A DNA stretch of 64,000 nucleotides from Ornithinibacillus salinisoli (GCF_042682545.1 NZ_JBHUHQ010000006.1); one strand, 5' to 3'; shown: positions 50,795 to 60,354, counted from the first letter of the stretch. Notes: a model not told the origin generated them from the sequence alone. Made by a program: numbers and translations.

Positions 50795-52039
50795 TTAAGT
50801 TATTTCAATTACTACTTCTTCAAACTCACTTTCAATTGATATATTCTCAGGTCCTTCAATCGTAACTGGAACTCGATGCTCTCCTTCATCAAGCCCCTCT
50901 ACATCTATAGCTATACGGAAATCTTCTGCACTTAAGTTATTAACATCTTGTTCATTTCCCACTATAGTTATACTCATCTGTTGATTTTCCGGTTCGATAA
51001 ATGAAACAGCTTGTCCTTCTGCAAGATTATCAATATCAATTGTAACCGCTTCTAAAGTTCGTGTTTGTTCAATTTCAATTTGTACCTCTATTTGTTCAAC
51101 ATTTGGTATGTGTACTCCTTCAGGTAAATCAAGACCGATATCAACCGTGCTAGATTCGGTAATCTCTGACAAATCTATTTCATTTGTAGTAACTTCTTCA
51201 ATAGTTGCCAATACATCACTTGTTGCAAAAACTTCTATTTCCTCAACACTCGGTTCTATCGTTATGAGAGATAAGCCCTCCGGTAGTGTTCCCGATGTAG
51301 CAACACTGACCGGTACGGACTTACTTGGGTTATCAATTTCAACAGATACGTTTACAGTTTCTGGTTCTATTCGGACTCTCAACTCATTACCTTGACTATC
51401 GTAAACGTTGATAGGTACTTCTAGTTCTTCAATCGATTCCGTTAAACCAGCAACATTAACATATACTTTTACAACACCTATTTGCTCAATCACGCTTTTT
51501 GAGCTTGTGATCGTGACCGTTCCTGGGTTAACTTCGACTTCACCAAGTTCATACCCTTCAGGAAGTTGGTCATCATTTATGAAATCAACATTTACATTAA
51601 ATTCCTTTGTAGCTCTTTCTTCAATAATAACATCTATTGTTTTAGGTTCAATGGTTACTTCTAACTCAGAAGATATGTTTCCATAATGTAATTCTACAGT
51701 ATGCTCACCTTTACCAAGGTCTTGTAGATCAACAAAAACCTCGAATTCTCGTTGTCTTACAGCAAGATTAAGTGCACTACTACTAGTTCCTTCTAATGTT
51801 ACATTTACATATTCTGGTACACCACTTACGACATACTTCTCACTATCAATTCTAATTTCAACCGGGACATCTTCGACTGTTTCTGTCTGGGTTGATGAAC
51901 CAGGAAAAGGAAAGAAGATTTTATCTTCATTGTTTGGTGAAGCTCCTTGATCTTCCATAACCGCAAAAACATATAACATAATTGCAAAAAACAAGGATAG
52001 ACCACGAACAAACCACTTACTTTGAAACCATTTATCCAT
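50795..52039 (-). CDS. cdaR: YbbR-domain regulator of diadenylate cyclase (CdaR)
   Basis: A 414-residue exported membrane-anchored protein. One N-terminal helix (FVRGLSLFFAIMLYVFAVME) is followed by four extracytoplasmic YbbR beta-repeats (for example VPVEIRIDSEKYVVSGVPEY, VNVTLEG, then similar units), rich in Val and Glu. It modulates CdaA through the membrane. It overlaps the cdaA 3' end by eight bases and precedes glmM. Confidence 0.93.
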   Translation of the reverse strand: MDKWFQSKWFVRGLSLFFAIMLYVFAVMEDQGASPNNEDKIFFPFPGSSTQTETVEDVPVEIRIDSEKYVVSGVPEYVNVTLEGTSSSALNLAVRQREFEVFVDLQDLGKGEHTVELHYGNISSELEVTIEPKTIDVIIEERATKEFNVNVDFINDDQLPEGYELGEVEVNPGTVTITSSKSVIEQIGVVKVYVNVAGLTESIEELEVPINVYDSQGNELRVRIEPETVNVSVEIDNPSKSVPVSVATSGTLPEGLSLITIEPSVEEIEVFATSDVLATIEEVTTNEIDLSEITESSTVDIGLDLPEGVHIPNVEQIEVQIEIEQTRTLEAVTIDIDNLAEGQAVSFIEPENQQMSITIVGNEQDVNNLSAEDFRIAIDVEGLDEGEHRVPVTIEGPENISIESEFEEVVIEIT

Positions 52040-52853
52040 TGTTCTGCCCCCTTCGTTTGAATGTTTTTCGTTCAGGGGTTCTCAAATTCGGTGATAAGTT
52101 CTCTCGTAAGTAATTACGTAACTCATCCATGGATAGATCTCTTCGCAATTCGCCATTTTTCGTACATGAGATACTACCAGTTTCTTCAGATACAACTATA
52201 GTTAGAGCATCAGTAACCTCACTAATACCCATTGCGGCACGGTGTCTCGTACCTAACTCTTTTGATATAAATGGACTTTCTGATAATGGTAGGTAACATG
52301 CTGCTGCAATAATTTCATCTCCTTTAATAATAACCGCCCCATCGTGAAGCGGAGTATTAGGAGTAAATATATTTGTCAGCAATTGATGTGTCAATGCACC
52401 ATTAATCGAAATACCTGTTTCAGCATAGTCAGCAATACCTGTATCACGTTCAATCGTTATTAACGCCCCTATACGACGTTTCCCCATATAGTTACAAGAT
52501 TGAACGATATCGGAAATCATCTTTTCTAGTTGTTCTTCCTCTGACTTTGTACTCCTAGAAAATAAATTACCTCTTCCCAATGTTTCAAGCGCTCTACGAA
52601 GCTCTGGTTGAAATAATATTACTATACAAAGGAAACCCCACCTAATTGCTTCTCTCGTGACAAACTCAATTGTTTGTAACCCTAATACCATACTAAGAAT
52701 TCTTACTATGATAATCACGATGATCCCTTTTAATAATTGGATCGCCTTTGTACCTCGTATTAACATGATTAATTTATATAATACATACCAGATGAGAGCT
52801 ATATCCACACCTATTCTTAACAGGTCCAATACATTTAATCCCCCATCAAGCAT
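52032..52853 (-). CDS. cdaA: Membrane diadenylate cyclase CdaA
   Basis: Makes c-di-AMP from two ATP; 273 residues. Three N-terminal membrane helices (LLRIGVDIALIWYVLYKLIM and onward) are followed by the DAC domain. It has the catalytic LHDGAVIIKGDEI, the GTRHRAAMGISE motif, and the LEKMISDIVQSCNYM linker. The lead residues LDGGLNVLDLLRIG are typical of CdaA. c-di-AMP controls K+ uptake and osmolyte genes, so this links to the ktrB leader at 27250-27400. It is the first gene of the cdaA-cdaR-glmM operon. Confidence 0.95.
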   Translation of the reverse strand: MLDGGLNVLDLLRIGVDIALIWYVLYKLIMLIRGTKAIQLLKGIIVIIIVRILSMVLGLQTIEFVTREAIRWGFLCIVILFQPELRRALETLGRGNLFSRSTKSEEEQLEKMISDIVQSCNYMGKRRIGALITIERDTGIADYAETGISINGALTHQLLTNIFTPNTPLHDGAVIIKGDEIIAAACYLPLSESPFISKELGTRHRAAMGISEVTDALTIVVSEETGSISCTKNGELRRDLSMDELRNYLRENLSPNLRTPERKTFKRRGQNNG

Positions 52854-53025
52854 GTTCGCACACCCTTTTATTCATGTATTTCTCTTCCCGTCTATAAATA
52901 ATAACCTTATATATTATATCATATAATACATTGTAACATGTTAGCTATACAAACGATAATTACATAATTATTAACAACTTTTGTATCATAAAATACTTAG
53001 CTTTATCCTTTCCTATCTATAAAAT

Positions 53026-53051
53026 AAAAAAACCTGGCTATTAACCAGGTT
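53026..53051 (-). terminator. Terminator of sigW-rsiW
   Basis: AAACCTGG pairs with CCAGGTTT and is followed on the minus strand by seven T residues; it overlaps the rsiW stop codon region. Confidence 0.8.
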
Positions 53052-53695
53052 TATCCGCCCCATGAAAAGATGCTTTCTAAGAAGTCTTGTATGTGATATA
53101 GTATCCAATCAAATATTTGATTTACTTGCTTAAACTCACCATTCACATCCCCAGCAGATGCTAGTAACACATCACCATCCACTGTAGTTTTCTCTTCAAT
53201 TAACTTCCCATTAATTAACGTTACATCTCCCTCGACCGTACCATCTATTTTCAAATTGCCATTTTTAACAACTAAGTCCCCTTCTACCGTAACTCCCTCA
53301 GGAACAATAACCATATCTCCTTTGATAACTAAATTTTCCTGTTTAGAAACTGTCAACTTTGAGTCTTGCTCCCATGCCGTAAATAGCCCACTAAACATAA
53401 ATACGAAAAAGATAGCTGCCGCTGTTATAACAGGATGCATTTTAAACCATCGTACATACTTCATATGTTTCTTTTCCGTTGGCAGTTTATCCATAACTTG
53501 TTGGGTGAAATTAGCTGGTACCTGTACTTGATCCACACTCTTCAGTAACGTAATCGATCGTTTTAATTCATGAAAATGCTTTTGGCAGTTTTTACAACCT
53601 TCCAAATGCATACGTAGTTTCGTCTCATCTTCCTTTGATAAATCGCCATCTAAATGATGATGCATTAACCTAACTACTTCTTTATTACAATCCAA
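53051..53695 (-). CDS. rsiW: Anti-sigma-W factor RsiW with bactofilin-like C-terminus
   Basis: A 214-residue membrane anti-sigma factor that holds SigW inactive. The zinc-binding ZAS motif is in HHHLDGDLSKEDETKLRMHL then EGCKNCQKHFHEL. One membrane helix (HPVITAAAIFFVFMFSGLFT) follows, then an external beta-repeat region (VEGDLVVKNGNLKIDGTVEG, DVTLINGK) like polymer-forming domains. TTG 53695 aligns with the start of B. subtilis RsiW (MSCPEQIVQLMH versus MDCNKEVVRLMH), so the GTG at 53704 is rejected. It begins 15 bases after sigW. Confidence 0.9.
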   Translation of the reverse strand: MDCNKEVVRLMHHHLDGDLSKEDETKLRMHLEGCKNCQKHFHELKRSITLLKSVDQVQVPANFTQQVMDKLPTEKKHMKYVRWFKMHPVITAAAIFFVFMFSGLFTAWEQDSKLTVSKQENLVIKGDMVIVPEGVTVEGDLVVKNGNLKIDGTVEGDVTLINGKLIEEKTTVDGDVLLASAGDVNGEFKQVNQIFDWILYHIQDFLESIFSWGG

Positions 53696-53710
53696 GTGGA
53701 TCACACTCCT

Positions 53711-54274
53711 TTACACGTGGCGAAGCTTTTTGCGTAAAGCTTCCCTTCCTCGATGGATTCTAGTTTTTACTGTACCAAGAGGAATATCTAAGATGTCACT
53801 AATCTCCTGAAGGGAAAACTCTTCTAAATATCGCAACATAATTATGCTCCGGTATTTAGGTGGAAGATTCAACATTTCATTTTGAATATAATTTTGCAAT
53901 TCCATCCCTTGTACTTCTTCTTCCGGTAACCGTTCATTCGTTGCCAATTGAGAATACATATCTAACCCATCCGTCCCCTTAACTTCCGCATCGAGATAAT
54001 AATCTGGCTTTCGTTTTCGAATTCGGTCTATCGTTAAATTCGTAGCTATACGATACAACCAGGTAGAAAACTTTCTATTTTCGTCATAGGAATGAATGTT
54101 AACATATGCACGAATAAACGCTTCCTGCGCAATATCCTCCGCCTCATGCTTGTTTCCTAGCATTCGATAACAATGCTGAAAGATTTTATCCTGAAAAAAC
54201 AGCACTACATCTTCGTATGCAGCCTGATCCCCTTTTTTGACCTGTTTGATTTTATCTTTAATTATAAGATCCAT
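53711..54274 (-). CDS. sigW: ECF sigma factor SigW
   Basis: A 187-residue extracytoplasmic-function sigma factor, the same length as B. subtilis SigW. Region 2 has KHEAEDIAQEAFIRAYVNIH and SYDENRKFSTWLYRIATNLT. Region 4 has LPPKYRSIIMLRYLEEFSLQ and EISDILDIPLGTVKTRIHRG. It directs genes for cell-envelope stress and antimicrobial peptide resistance. ATG 54274 has GGAGG eight bases upstream. A SigW-type promoter precedes it, suggesting autoregulation. Confidence 0.95.
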   Translation of the reverse strand: MDLIIKDKIKQVKKGDQAAYEDVVLFFQDKIFQHCYRMLGNKHEAEDIAQEAFIRAYVNIHSYDENRKFSTWLYRIATNLTIDRIRKRKPDYYLDAEVKGTDGLDMYSQLATNERLPEEEVQGMELQNYIQNEMLNLPPKYRSIIMLRYLEEFSLQEISDILDIPLGTVKTRIHRGREALRKKLRHV

Positions 54275-54309
54275 TTCTCGTACCTCCGCCAACGATGCGG
54301 TATTTATAT

Positions 54310-54336
54310 TACGAATCTATACTACAATAGGTTTCA
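54310..54336 (-). promoter_or_regulatory. SigW autoregulatory promoter
   Basis: TGAAAC (minus strand of 54331-54336) and CGTA (54310-54313) are the SigW -35 and -10 elements. The spacer is 17 bases, one more than the usual 16. It lies about 36 bases upstream of the sigW start. Confidence 0.7.
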
Positions 54337-54481
54337 TTACATTGAAAGTTTTTTTTATAAATAATAGGTAAATATTACTATTTTTTAATAAATTAGAAAA
54401 TTTATTAATTTTTAGTTGCAAATATAGGTATTTTTACATAATATAGTATACTGGATATACTAAAATGGAGGATATGGGAAA

Positions 54482-54631
54482 TTGGAGAAAGTCTTACTAA
54501 AAAAAATTGAGAAATGTCGCAGAGAAATGATCACATTAAGTTTCTCTAAGGGATTAACATCGGAGGCAGTTGTCCAAACCAGCAAAAGACTAGATGCACT
54601 ATTAAATGAATACCAACGTAAAGAAGGATAG
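54482..54631 (+). CDS. Spo0E-family aspartyl-phosphate phosphatase
   Basis: Translated by hand; TTG start at 54482 with GGAGG 10 bases upstream. The 49-residue protein starts MEKVLLKKIEKCRREMITLS and ends SKRLDALLNEYQRKEG. The helical hairpin, with the SxxxD motif in SKRLDALL, is the Spo0E signature. These phosphatases remove phosphate from Spo0A~P to delay sporulation. A bidirectional terminator follows. Confidence 0.82.
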   Translation: MEKVLLKKIEKCRREMITLSFSKGLTSEAVVQTSKRLDALLNEYQRKEG

Positions 54632-54670
54632 CAGCCGGAACACCAGAGTCCTTACATAGAAATCTTCATT

Positions 54671-54711
54671 AAAAAAGACATTACAATTTGAGTAAATTGT
54701 AATGTCTTTTT
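54671..54711. terminator. Bidirectional terminator between spo0E-like and rocF
   Basis: AAAAAAGACATTACAATTT pairs almost entirely with AAATTGTAATGTCTTTTTT around GAGT. Confidence 0.9.
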
Positions 54712-54722
54712 TATTTAGGTCG

Positions 54723-55628
54723 TTATTTTAACTTTTCACCAAATAAAGAACCCATTAATCCAACAGCCATTGCTGCTGTCTTATTCTTTTCATCCAAGAT
54801 CGGATTTACCTCAACAAATTCCGCAGAGGTTAGAATTTGCGAATCTGCAAGCATTTCCATAGCTAAATGGCTTTCCCGATATGTCATCCCACCTAGAACT
54901 GGAGTACCTACACCAGGTGCTTCTTTCGGATCCAGGCCATCTAGGTCAAGACTCAGATGAACGCCATCAGTGCGTTCCTTTAAATAATTAATAGTTTCTT
55001 CCATGACATGAGACATTCCATTACGATCTATTTCATGCATCGTATATACTTTAATGCCTTTTTCTCTAATTAATTCCCGTTCACCTGGGTCAAGCGAACG
55101 TGCACCGACGATTACAATATTTTCTGGTTTAATCTTTGGAGCATAGCCAAAAATATTCGTTAATTTCTCGTGCCCTATTCCTAAACTTATTGCTAATGGC
55201 ATACCGTGAATATTTCCTGAAGGGGACGTCTCACCTGTGTTTAGATCACCGTGAGCATCATACCAAATAACTCCAAGATTATCATAGTATTTAGAGGTTC
55301 CTGCCAAGCTACCGATCGCAATACTATGATCCCCACCCAAAATTAGGGGGAAACGATCTTTTTGTATTTCTTCATCCACCATTCTAGCTAAATGTTCATT
55401 AGCTTCTATCACTTGTTCTAAGTTTTTTAAATTTGTTCCATCATTATAATTAACTTTTTGATCAGGTCTATTGATTGGGATATCACCTAAATCATGGATA
55501 TCAAAGTCTAGCTCCTGTAATTTTTCAATTGCTCCCGCATAACGTATTGCACTTGGGCCCATATCGACTCCACGTCTACTTTGGCCTAAATCCATCGGAA
55601 CACCTATCATAGATATTTTCTTTTTCAT
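54723..55628 (-). CDS. rocF: Arginase
   Basis: Hydrolyses arginine to ornithine and urea; 301-residue cytosolic hexameric enzyme. The Mn-binding motifs are LGGDHSIAIGS, WYDAHGDLN, and SLDLDGLDPKEAPGVGTP. GMTYRESHLAMEM, EFVEVNPILDEKNKTA and the start MKKKISMIGVPMDLGQSRRG match the Bacillus arginase group. The gene stands alone here, without rocD or rocR; the plus-strand repeat element lies upstream. Confidence 0.96.
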   Translation of the reverse strand: MKKKISMIGVPMDLGQSRRGVDMGPSAIRYAGAIEKLQELDFDIHDLGDIPINRPDQKVNYNDGTNLKNLEQVIEANEHLARMVDEEIQKDRFPLILGGDHSIAIGSLAGTSKYYDNLGVIWYDAHGDLNTGETSPSGNIHGMPLAISLGIGHEKLTNIFGYAPKIKPENIVIVGARSLDPGERELIREKGIKVYTMHEIDRNGMSHVMEETINYLKERTDGVHLSLDLDGLDPKEAPGVGTPVLGGMTYRESHLAMEMLADSQILTSAEFVEVNPILDEKNKTAAMAVGLMGSLFGEKLK

Positions 55629-55790
55629 TTTCTCTGCACCTCCAAAATTTTCTGTGTTGCCAAGAATAAACCCTACATCAATTATGTATTGCTTACACTT
55701 TTCTAAAGCCGCCTTAATCTACTATATTTTAGCTAAAAATAACAAACGACTCAACTTAACAATAAAATGCATATATATACACTACATAAA

Positions 55791-55943
55791 AGAAAACACG
55801 CCCTTTTATAGGAATATGTCGACTTTGGGCGCAAAACCCGGTTTTTGTCGGTCGTCCTTTTATCTTACAGTTTAAGGGAATTGTTTTTGTACGGAGGTGG
55901 AGCAAGTAGTGCTAATGCTCTAGCTCTGTAGTTTGACGTGGCT
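55791..55943 (+). repeat. GC-rich structured intergenic repeat, copy 2
   Basis: Aligns with 13384-13543: ATGTCGACTTTGGGCGCAAA, GTCGG, CTTTTATCTTACAGTTTAAG, GTACGGAGGTG and GACGTGGCT occur in the same order and orientation. The 5' third of copy 1 is missing. No gene is supported in this gap. Confidence 0.75.
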
Positions 55944-55982
55944 AAAAAAAATCAGGTGATAGTATTACTATCGATCCCGATT

Positions 55983-57083
55983 TTATCGTACTCTTTTAGC
56001 ACCACTCTCAGAAACAGCTAAATCCAATACCCGAATTCCTGCTTCTTCCCATGCTCGCTTCACCTGATCCGCTTTTTCCTTGGTAGGCAAAAAGGCAATG
56101 CCACAATCTCCTCCACCTGCACCTGATGGTTTTCCTGCACCATCATATTGTTCTGCAATATCACACAACTTGGTAAGTAAAGGTGTTTCAATTTCAACAT
56201 TGGCTTCCTTACCCACATCTGCTAGTGCTCGTCGATTTTGTTTTATACCGTTAATTACTAACATAGGATTGTCTTCCTTTACTCCTGTTAAAAAGGAACT
56301 TACTGCCTTTTCACTTTGCGAAAGGAATATCTCATATTTTGCTATATTATTATCTTTTAATTTCATCAGCTCATTAACCAGCTTTTTCGTAGAAGCTGGT
56401 TTCCCTGTCCATCCAATACAAAGATGTAGATGTTGGGGATATGGTAGCGATTGTACAGATAAATATGTCCAGTCCCTTTCCAACAACTCCTTTATTGAAC
56501 TTGCCTGTTCATATTCCTTTTGTAGCCAATACGCCTGAAAAGAGGAATATTCAAGTATTCCCCCATAACTAGAAGCCGCAACATCTGCTCCGGATCCATT
56601 ACCTTGTGTTGCCGCATGTGTAATAGCAGCTAACTTATAAATTACATGGGCTTCAGGTTTATTTGGTAAATATTTTTCAAGAATTGCAGCAACCACAGAC
56701 GTTACTACTGCTGCACTAGATCCCAATCCATATTTAACCCCTGTATCATCTAATTCACTTTTAACCGTTAGTAGAAATTTCTCCGGGGTAAACCCACATT
56801 CATTCAAGTATGCTAAAGCAATACCCATTGCATTTGCTACAAAATGAGTCCTTTCATCAGTAGCATCCACCACTACTTTTCTACCTTCAAATTCCCATTT
56901 TAATTCGACCATATTAAAATTTTCTAACGTGAGTAGATTCTGTTCACTATTTTCAATAGTAGTATAAACATAACGGTCCACTGCCAAAACAGCTAGCTTA
57001 TTATATGGCTCTAGCACTGCAAATTCACCAGCAATCATTAATTTTCCGGGAACTCTAACCGTCAACGATGTATTTGGCAACAC
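55983..57083 (-). CDS. Phosphomevalonate kinase
   Basis: GHMP kinase that phosphorylates mevalonate-5-phosphate to mevalonate diphosphate; 366 residues. The substrate-side start is VRVPGKLMIAGEFAVLEPYN, the ATP loop GVKYGLGSSAAVVTSVVAAI, and the C-terminal GAGKPSGAGGGDCGIAFLP. GTG 57083 has AGGGG seven bases upstream. It is the last of four mevalonate genes and starts 10 bases after mvaD. Confidence 0.92.
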   Translation of the reverse strand: MLPNTSLTVRVPGKLMIAGEFAVLEPYNKLAVLAVDRYVYTTIENSEQNLLTLENFNMVELKWEFEGRKVVVDATDERTHFVANAMGIALAYLNECGFTPEKFLLTVKSELDDTGVKYGLGSSAAVVTSVVAAILEKYLPNKPEAHVIYKLAAITHAATQGNGSGADVAASSYGGILEYSSFQAYWLQKEYEQASSIKELLERDWTYLSVQSLPYPQHLHLCIGWTGKPASTKKLVNELMKLKDNNIAKYEIFLSQSEKAVSSFLTGVKEDNPMLVINGIKQNRRALADVGKEANVEIETPLLTKLCDIAEQYDGAGKPSGAGGGDCGIAFLPTKEKADQVKRAWEEAGIRVLDLAVSESGAKRVR

Positions 57084-57093
57084 AATTCAACCC

Positions 57094-58071
57094 CTATATG
57101 TAGGTTACTCCTTGCCCGGAACGACTAAGTTTAACATCAGTTACACCAGGAATTTCTCGGAGGATATCTTGAACTTTTTCTTCATTTTCTGGTAAGTAAA
57201 GCACTTTAACATTTGGTCCAGCATCTATTGTGAAATATGCAGGAATACCATTTTCTCTTAGTTGTTGCACGGTTTGCATAACCGCTAATGTTGTATCATG
57301 CCAGTACGTAAATGGAGGATTTGCACCCAACGTAGTAGCGTGCATTTTCAAGCAATTTGCTTCAGCAATCTGTCCAACTTTTTCAAAATCACGCTCTTTT
57401 ATACCTTGCTTTATATCTTCAAGATCACTCGGAATACTATCTACCCAACTAGAAAAAAATGGAGAGGTTTCAACCGTGCGTCTCATACCCTCTCGGCTAG
57501 ATACTTTCTTCATTTTCGCAGATAACACAACTGCAGCCACACGAACATCCCAATGATCTTGTGGAGAAACAGGAACAGCATATGAATCTGACCCATCTAG
57601 TTCCATACCTTTATGCCATTCAACAAAACCACCGTAAATTGAACGGCAAGCAGAACCAGACCCTTGTCTTGTTATTTTAGAAAGCTCTTGATCCGATAAA
57701 CCTAAGTTAAGTGCCCGTGCTGCTGCTGCTGCCAAAGCTGCAAATCCAGATGCTGATGAAGCAAAACCTGCAGCTGTAGGCACCTCATTAATAGAGTGGA
57801 CTTCTGCAAATAATGTCTTTTCTTGAGCATATTCACGTATCAAATCGAGGAACTTTGTTACACGGTGATACTGTTCATCAGTAACAAGCTTATGATCTAA
57901 ATAAAAAATATCTTCTGTTAAATCCTCACGAAATTCTACAGTAGTCTTTGTGTAAAATCCGTCCAATGTTAAGGAAAGACTATTGTTAGTCGGGAGTATT
58001 AATTTTTCATCACGTTTTCCCCAATACTTAATTAAAGCAATATTCGTATGCGCTTTTGCCGTCGCCTTCAT
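57094..58071 (-). CDS. mvaD: Diphosphomevalonate decarboxylase
   Basis: Converts mevalonate diphosphate to isopentenyl diphosphate with ATP; 325 residues. The start MKATAKAHTNIALIKYWGKR and NNSLSLTLDGFYTKTTVEF are the family signature. The phosphate loop is TAAGFASSASGFAALAAAAA, with RQGSGSACRSIYGGFVEW and PYFTIDAGPNVKVLY near the C-terminus. It lies between mvk and pmk. Confidence 0.95.
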   Translation of the reverse strand: MKATAKAHTNIALIKYWGKRDEKLILPTNNSLSLTLDGFYTKTTVEFREDLTEDIFYLDHKLVTDEQYHRVTKFLDLIREYAQEKTLFAEVHSINEVPTAAGFASSASGFAALAAAAARALNLGLSDQELSKITRQGSGSACRSIYGGFVEWHKGMELDGSDSYAVPVSPQDHWDVRVAAVVLSAKMKKVSSREGMRRTVETSPFFSSWVDSIPSDLEDIKQGIKERDFEKVGQIAEANCLKMHATTLGANPPFTYWHDTTLAVMQTVQQLRENGIPAYFTIDAGPNVKVLYLPENEEKVQDILREIPGVTDVKLSRSGQGVTYI

Positions 58072-58105
58072 TTAAATCTCCTCTTCCGATCCAATGTTAA
58101 CTAAA

Positions 58106-59068
58106 TTAATCTTGTTTTCTTAGCACAAAAGGCCACACTGTATGGGCGCCAAATTTCTTAAGCTTTTCAGCGAGTTGTCTGGAATGAACTTCATTTTTTG
58201 CTAATGCAATAATACATCCACCATTCCCACCGCCAGTTAATTTCGCACCTAGGGCTCCTTCTTGACGAGCAAAATGTATTAATTTATTTAGACCTGCATC
58301 ACTTACACCTAATGATTCTAATTCTTTTTGAGCCTCATTCAACATTTGCCCTAAAAAGTTCTTTCCAGCTTTTTCTAATGCATATTTTGCTTGATGTGTT
58401 AGTTCACCAATTCGTTCAATTTTCGAATGGATACGCCTTGGAGCAGTTTTTAGTAAATGGGCAACTGATTCAACCGCTGAACGCGTATCTCCAATTCTCC
58501 CTGAGTCTGCAACAATAAAGTGGAAATCAGAACCTGGCTTAATGTAATGAATTGGCGTTTCCTTCTCAAACCATACCGGTGATTCCGATGTGATAGTTAA
58601 CGTATCAATTCCACTCGGTGAGCCATGTGCAAATGTTTCTGCGATATTAGCAAAATGGAGCAATTCATTTTCTGTATAACTAACATCCGCATAGGCGAAT
58701 AATGATCGAATGATCGCAATGGCAACGGAAGCACTTGAGCCTAGCCCTTTACCAGGTGGTATCGATGACTTTACACGAATTATTAAATCTCTCTTTGGTA
58801 ATTGAAGATGCTCTAATGTCGCTTCGATACTATTAATGATTCCATCCAAGGTTATAGGAGCTGACTCCATCGCCCCCTGATAAAATGTGCTATCGAAAGT
58901 TATTGGACCGGAGATTCGTTCGATCACTGATTCGACTCCAACTAATGGAAAAGGGATAGCGATAGCAGGTTGCCCGTGTACAACTGCATGTTCCCCAATC
59001 AGAATTAGTTTACTATGAGCTATTCCTATAGCTGTTTTTTCTGTTGTTGTTAATTTTTCGATACTCAT
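58106..59068 (-). CDS. mvk: Mevalonate kinase
   Basis: Phosphorylates mevalonate to mevalonate-5-phosphate; 320-residue GHMP kinase. HSKLILIGEHAVVHGQPAIA, PPGKGLGSSASVAIAIIRSL, HGSPSGIDTLT, and KLTGGGNGGCIIAL are the three GHMP motifs and the catalytic Asp region. Its start overlaps the mvaA stop by four bases, giving translational coupling. Confidence 0.95.
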   Translation of the reverse strand: MSIEKLTTTEKTAIGIAHSKLILIGEHAVVHGQPAIAIPFPLVGVESVIERISGPITFDSTFYQGAMESAPITLDGIINSIEATLEHLQLPKRDLIIRVKSSIPPGKGLGSSASVAIAIIRSLFAYADVSYTENELLHFANIAETFAHGSPSGIDTLTITSESPVWFEKETPIHYIKPGSDFHFIVADSGRIGDTRSAVESVAHLLKTAPRRIHSKIERIGELTHQAKYALEKAGKNFLGQMLNEAQKELESLGVSDAGLNKLIHFARQEGALGAKLTGGGNGGCIIALAKNEVHSRQLAEKLKKFGAHTVWPFVLRKQD

Positions 59069-60354
59069 TTTGAATATTGTGCCACCAATTCTTTAGCTTT
59101 TCCAACACGGATTTCTTTTTCTTCTACTAACTTCTCTGCAATAATATCGATCATCTCCCCAGTAGCTCCAGCCGCTATTGCAACAGAGCGTGAATGTAAT
59201 GCCATATGACCTTTTTGGATACCATCTGTCACTAAGGCTTTTAATGCTCCTAGGTTTTGCGCTAAACCTACAGTAACGATTACTTGAGCCAACTCTTGTG
59301 CTGATTCAACACCTAATATACTATGCGCAACTTTAGAAATCGGATGTACCCGGATAGAACCCCCAACCGTTCCAACTGACATTGGAAGCTCTAATTCTCC
59401 AACTAAATTTCCTTCTTTATCAACAGACCATGTAGTCATGGAACCATAATGTCCAAACCGAGCTGCATAGGCATGGGCACCCGCTTCTACCGCCCGCCAA
59501 TCATTACCAGTTGCAATGACGATCGGATCAATTCCATTCATGATACCTTTGTTATGTGTCACAGCACGATAAGGATCTGATGCTGCAAATTCATATGCAT
59601 GGACAACACCATCTCTTACTTCTTCTCCAGAATAACCGCCACTTTCCAATAATTCAGGTGGTATAACACATTTTGCTTTTGCTAAACAACGGTCTGCATA
59701 ATTGGATAATATCCGTAAATATACTTTACCATTTGTAATTTCTTCAACTGTTGGCGCAAGTGCTTCTACCATTGTATTAATTACATTCGCTCCCATTGCA
59801 TCGCATGTGTTTACATAGACATGCAAAACGAGCATTTTCCCATAGGAGGAAGTGGAATCCTCATTTAATATACGTACTTCTATATCCTCTGCTCCTCCAC
59901 CTCTTTCTAACATACTTGGATGCGCAGCGTTTGCTATATCAATTAATTTTTGTTTATCACTTAATAGTGCTTGTTTTGCCAACTGAAAATCTGGACATCC
60001 AACTACTTGGATTTGCCCAATCATGACTCGTTCTGTTGCTTCAGCTGTAAATCCACCAGCTTCTCGCACAATTTTTGCAATATAACTAGCAGAGGCCACA
60101 ACGGATGGCTCTTCGATAGCCATTGGTACTACATACTCTTTCTCATTAATTAAGAAGTTTAAGCCCAATCCTAACGGAAGTGGAAAGGTTCCAATAACAT
60201 TTTCAATCATTTTATCTGCAGTATCAACGGGTAACGGGTCTTTTGCATACAAATTTTCTATTTCCTCTTGTGAGAACGTATGAATATTCGCTAATAGTTC
60301 TCTCCGTTCTTCTACAGTTTTATTATAGAAACCAGGTATTCTAGAAGAATTCAT
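59065..60354 (-). CDS. mvaA: Hydroxymethylglutaryl-CoA reductase (class II)
   Basis: Reduces HMG-CoA to mevalonate; 429 residues. Motifs are PLPLGLGLNFLINEKEYVVP, the ENVIGTFPLP Glu region, CDAMGANVINTMVE, GIDPIVIATGNDWRAVEAGA, and SVGTVGGSIRVHP. The C-terminal His is in HMALHSRSVA. Class II (bacterial) by length and motifs. First gene of mvaA-mvk-mvaD-pmk. HMG-CoA synthase and IPP isomerase are not in this window. Confidence 0.95.
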   Translation of the reverse strand: MNSSRIPGFYNKTVEERRELLANIHTFSQEEIENLYAKDPLPVDTADKMIENVIGTFPLPLGLGLNFLINEKEYVVPMAIEEPSVVASASYIAKIVREAGGFTAEATERVMIGQIQVVGCPDFQLAKQALLSDKQKLIDIANAAHPSMLERGGGAEDIEVRILNEDSTSSYGKMLVLHVYVNTCDAMGANVINTMVEALAPTVEEITNGKVYLRILSNYADRCLAKAKCVIPPELLESGGYSGEEVRDGVVHAYEFAASDPYRAVTHNKGIMNGIDPIVIATGNDWRAVEAGAHAYAARFGHYGSMTTWSVDKEGNLVGELELPMSVGTVGGSIRVHPISKVAHSILGVESAQELAQVIVTVGLAQNLGALKALVTDGIQKGHMALHSRSVAIAAGATGEMIDIIAEKLVEEKEIRVGKAKELVAQYSK

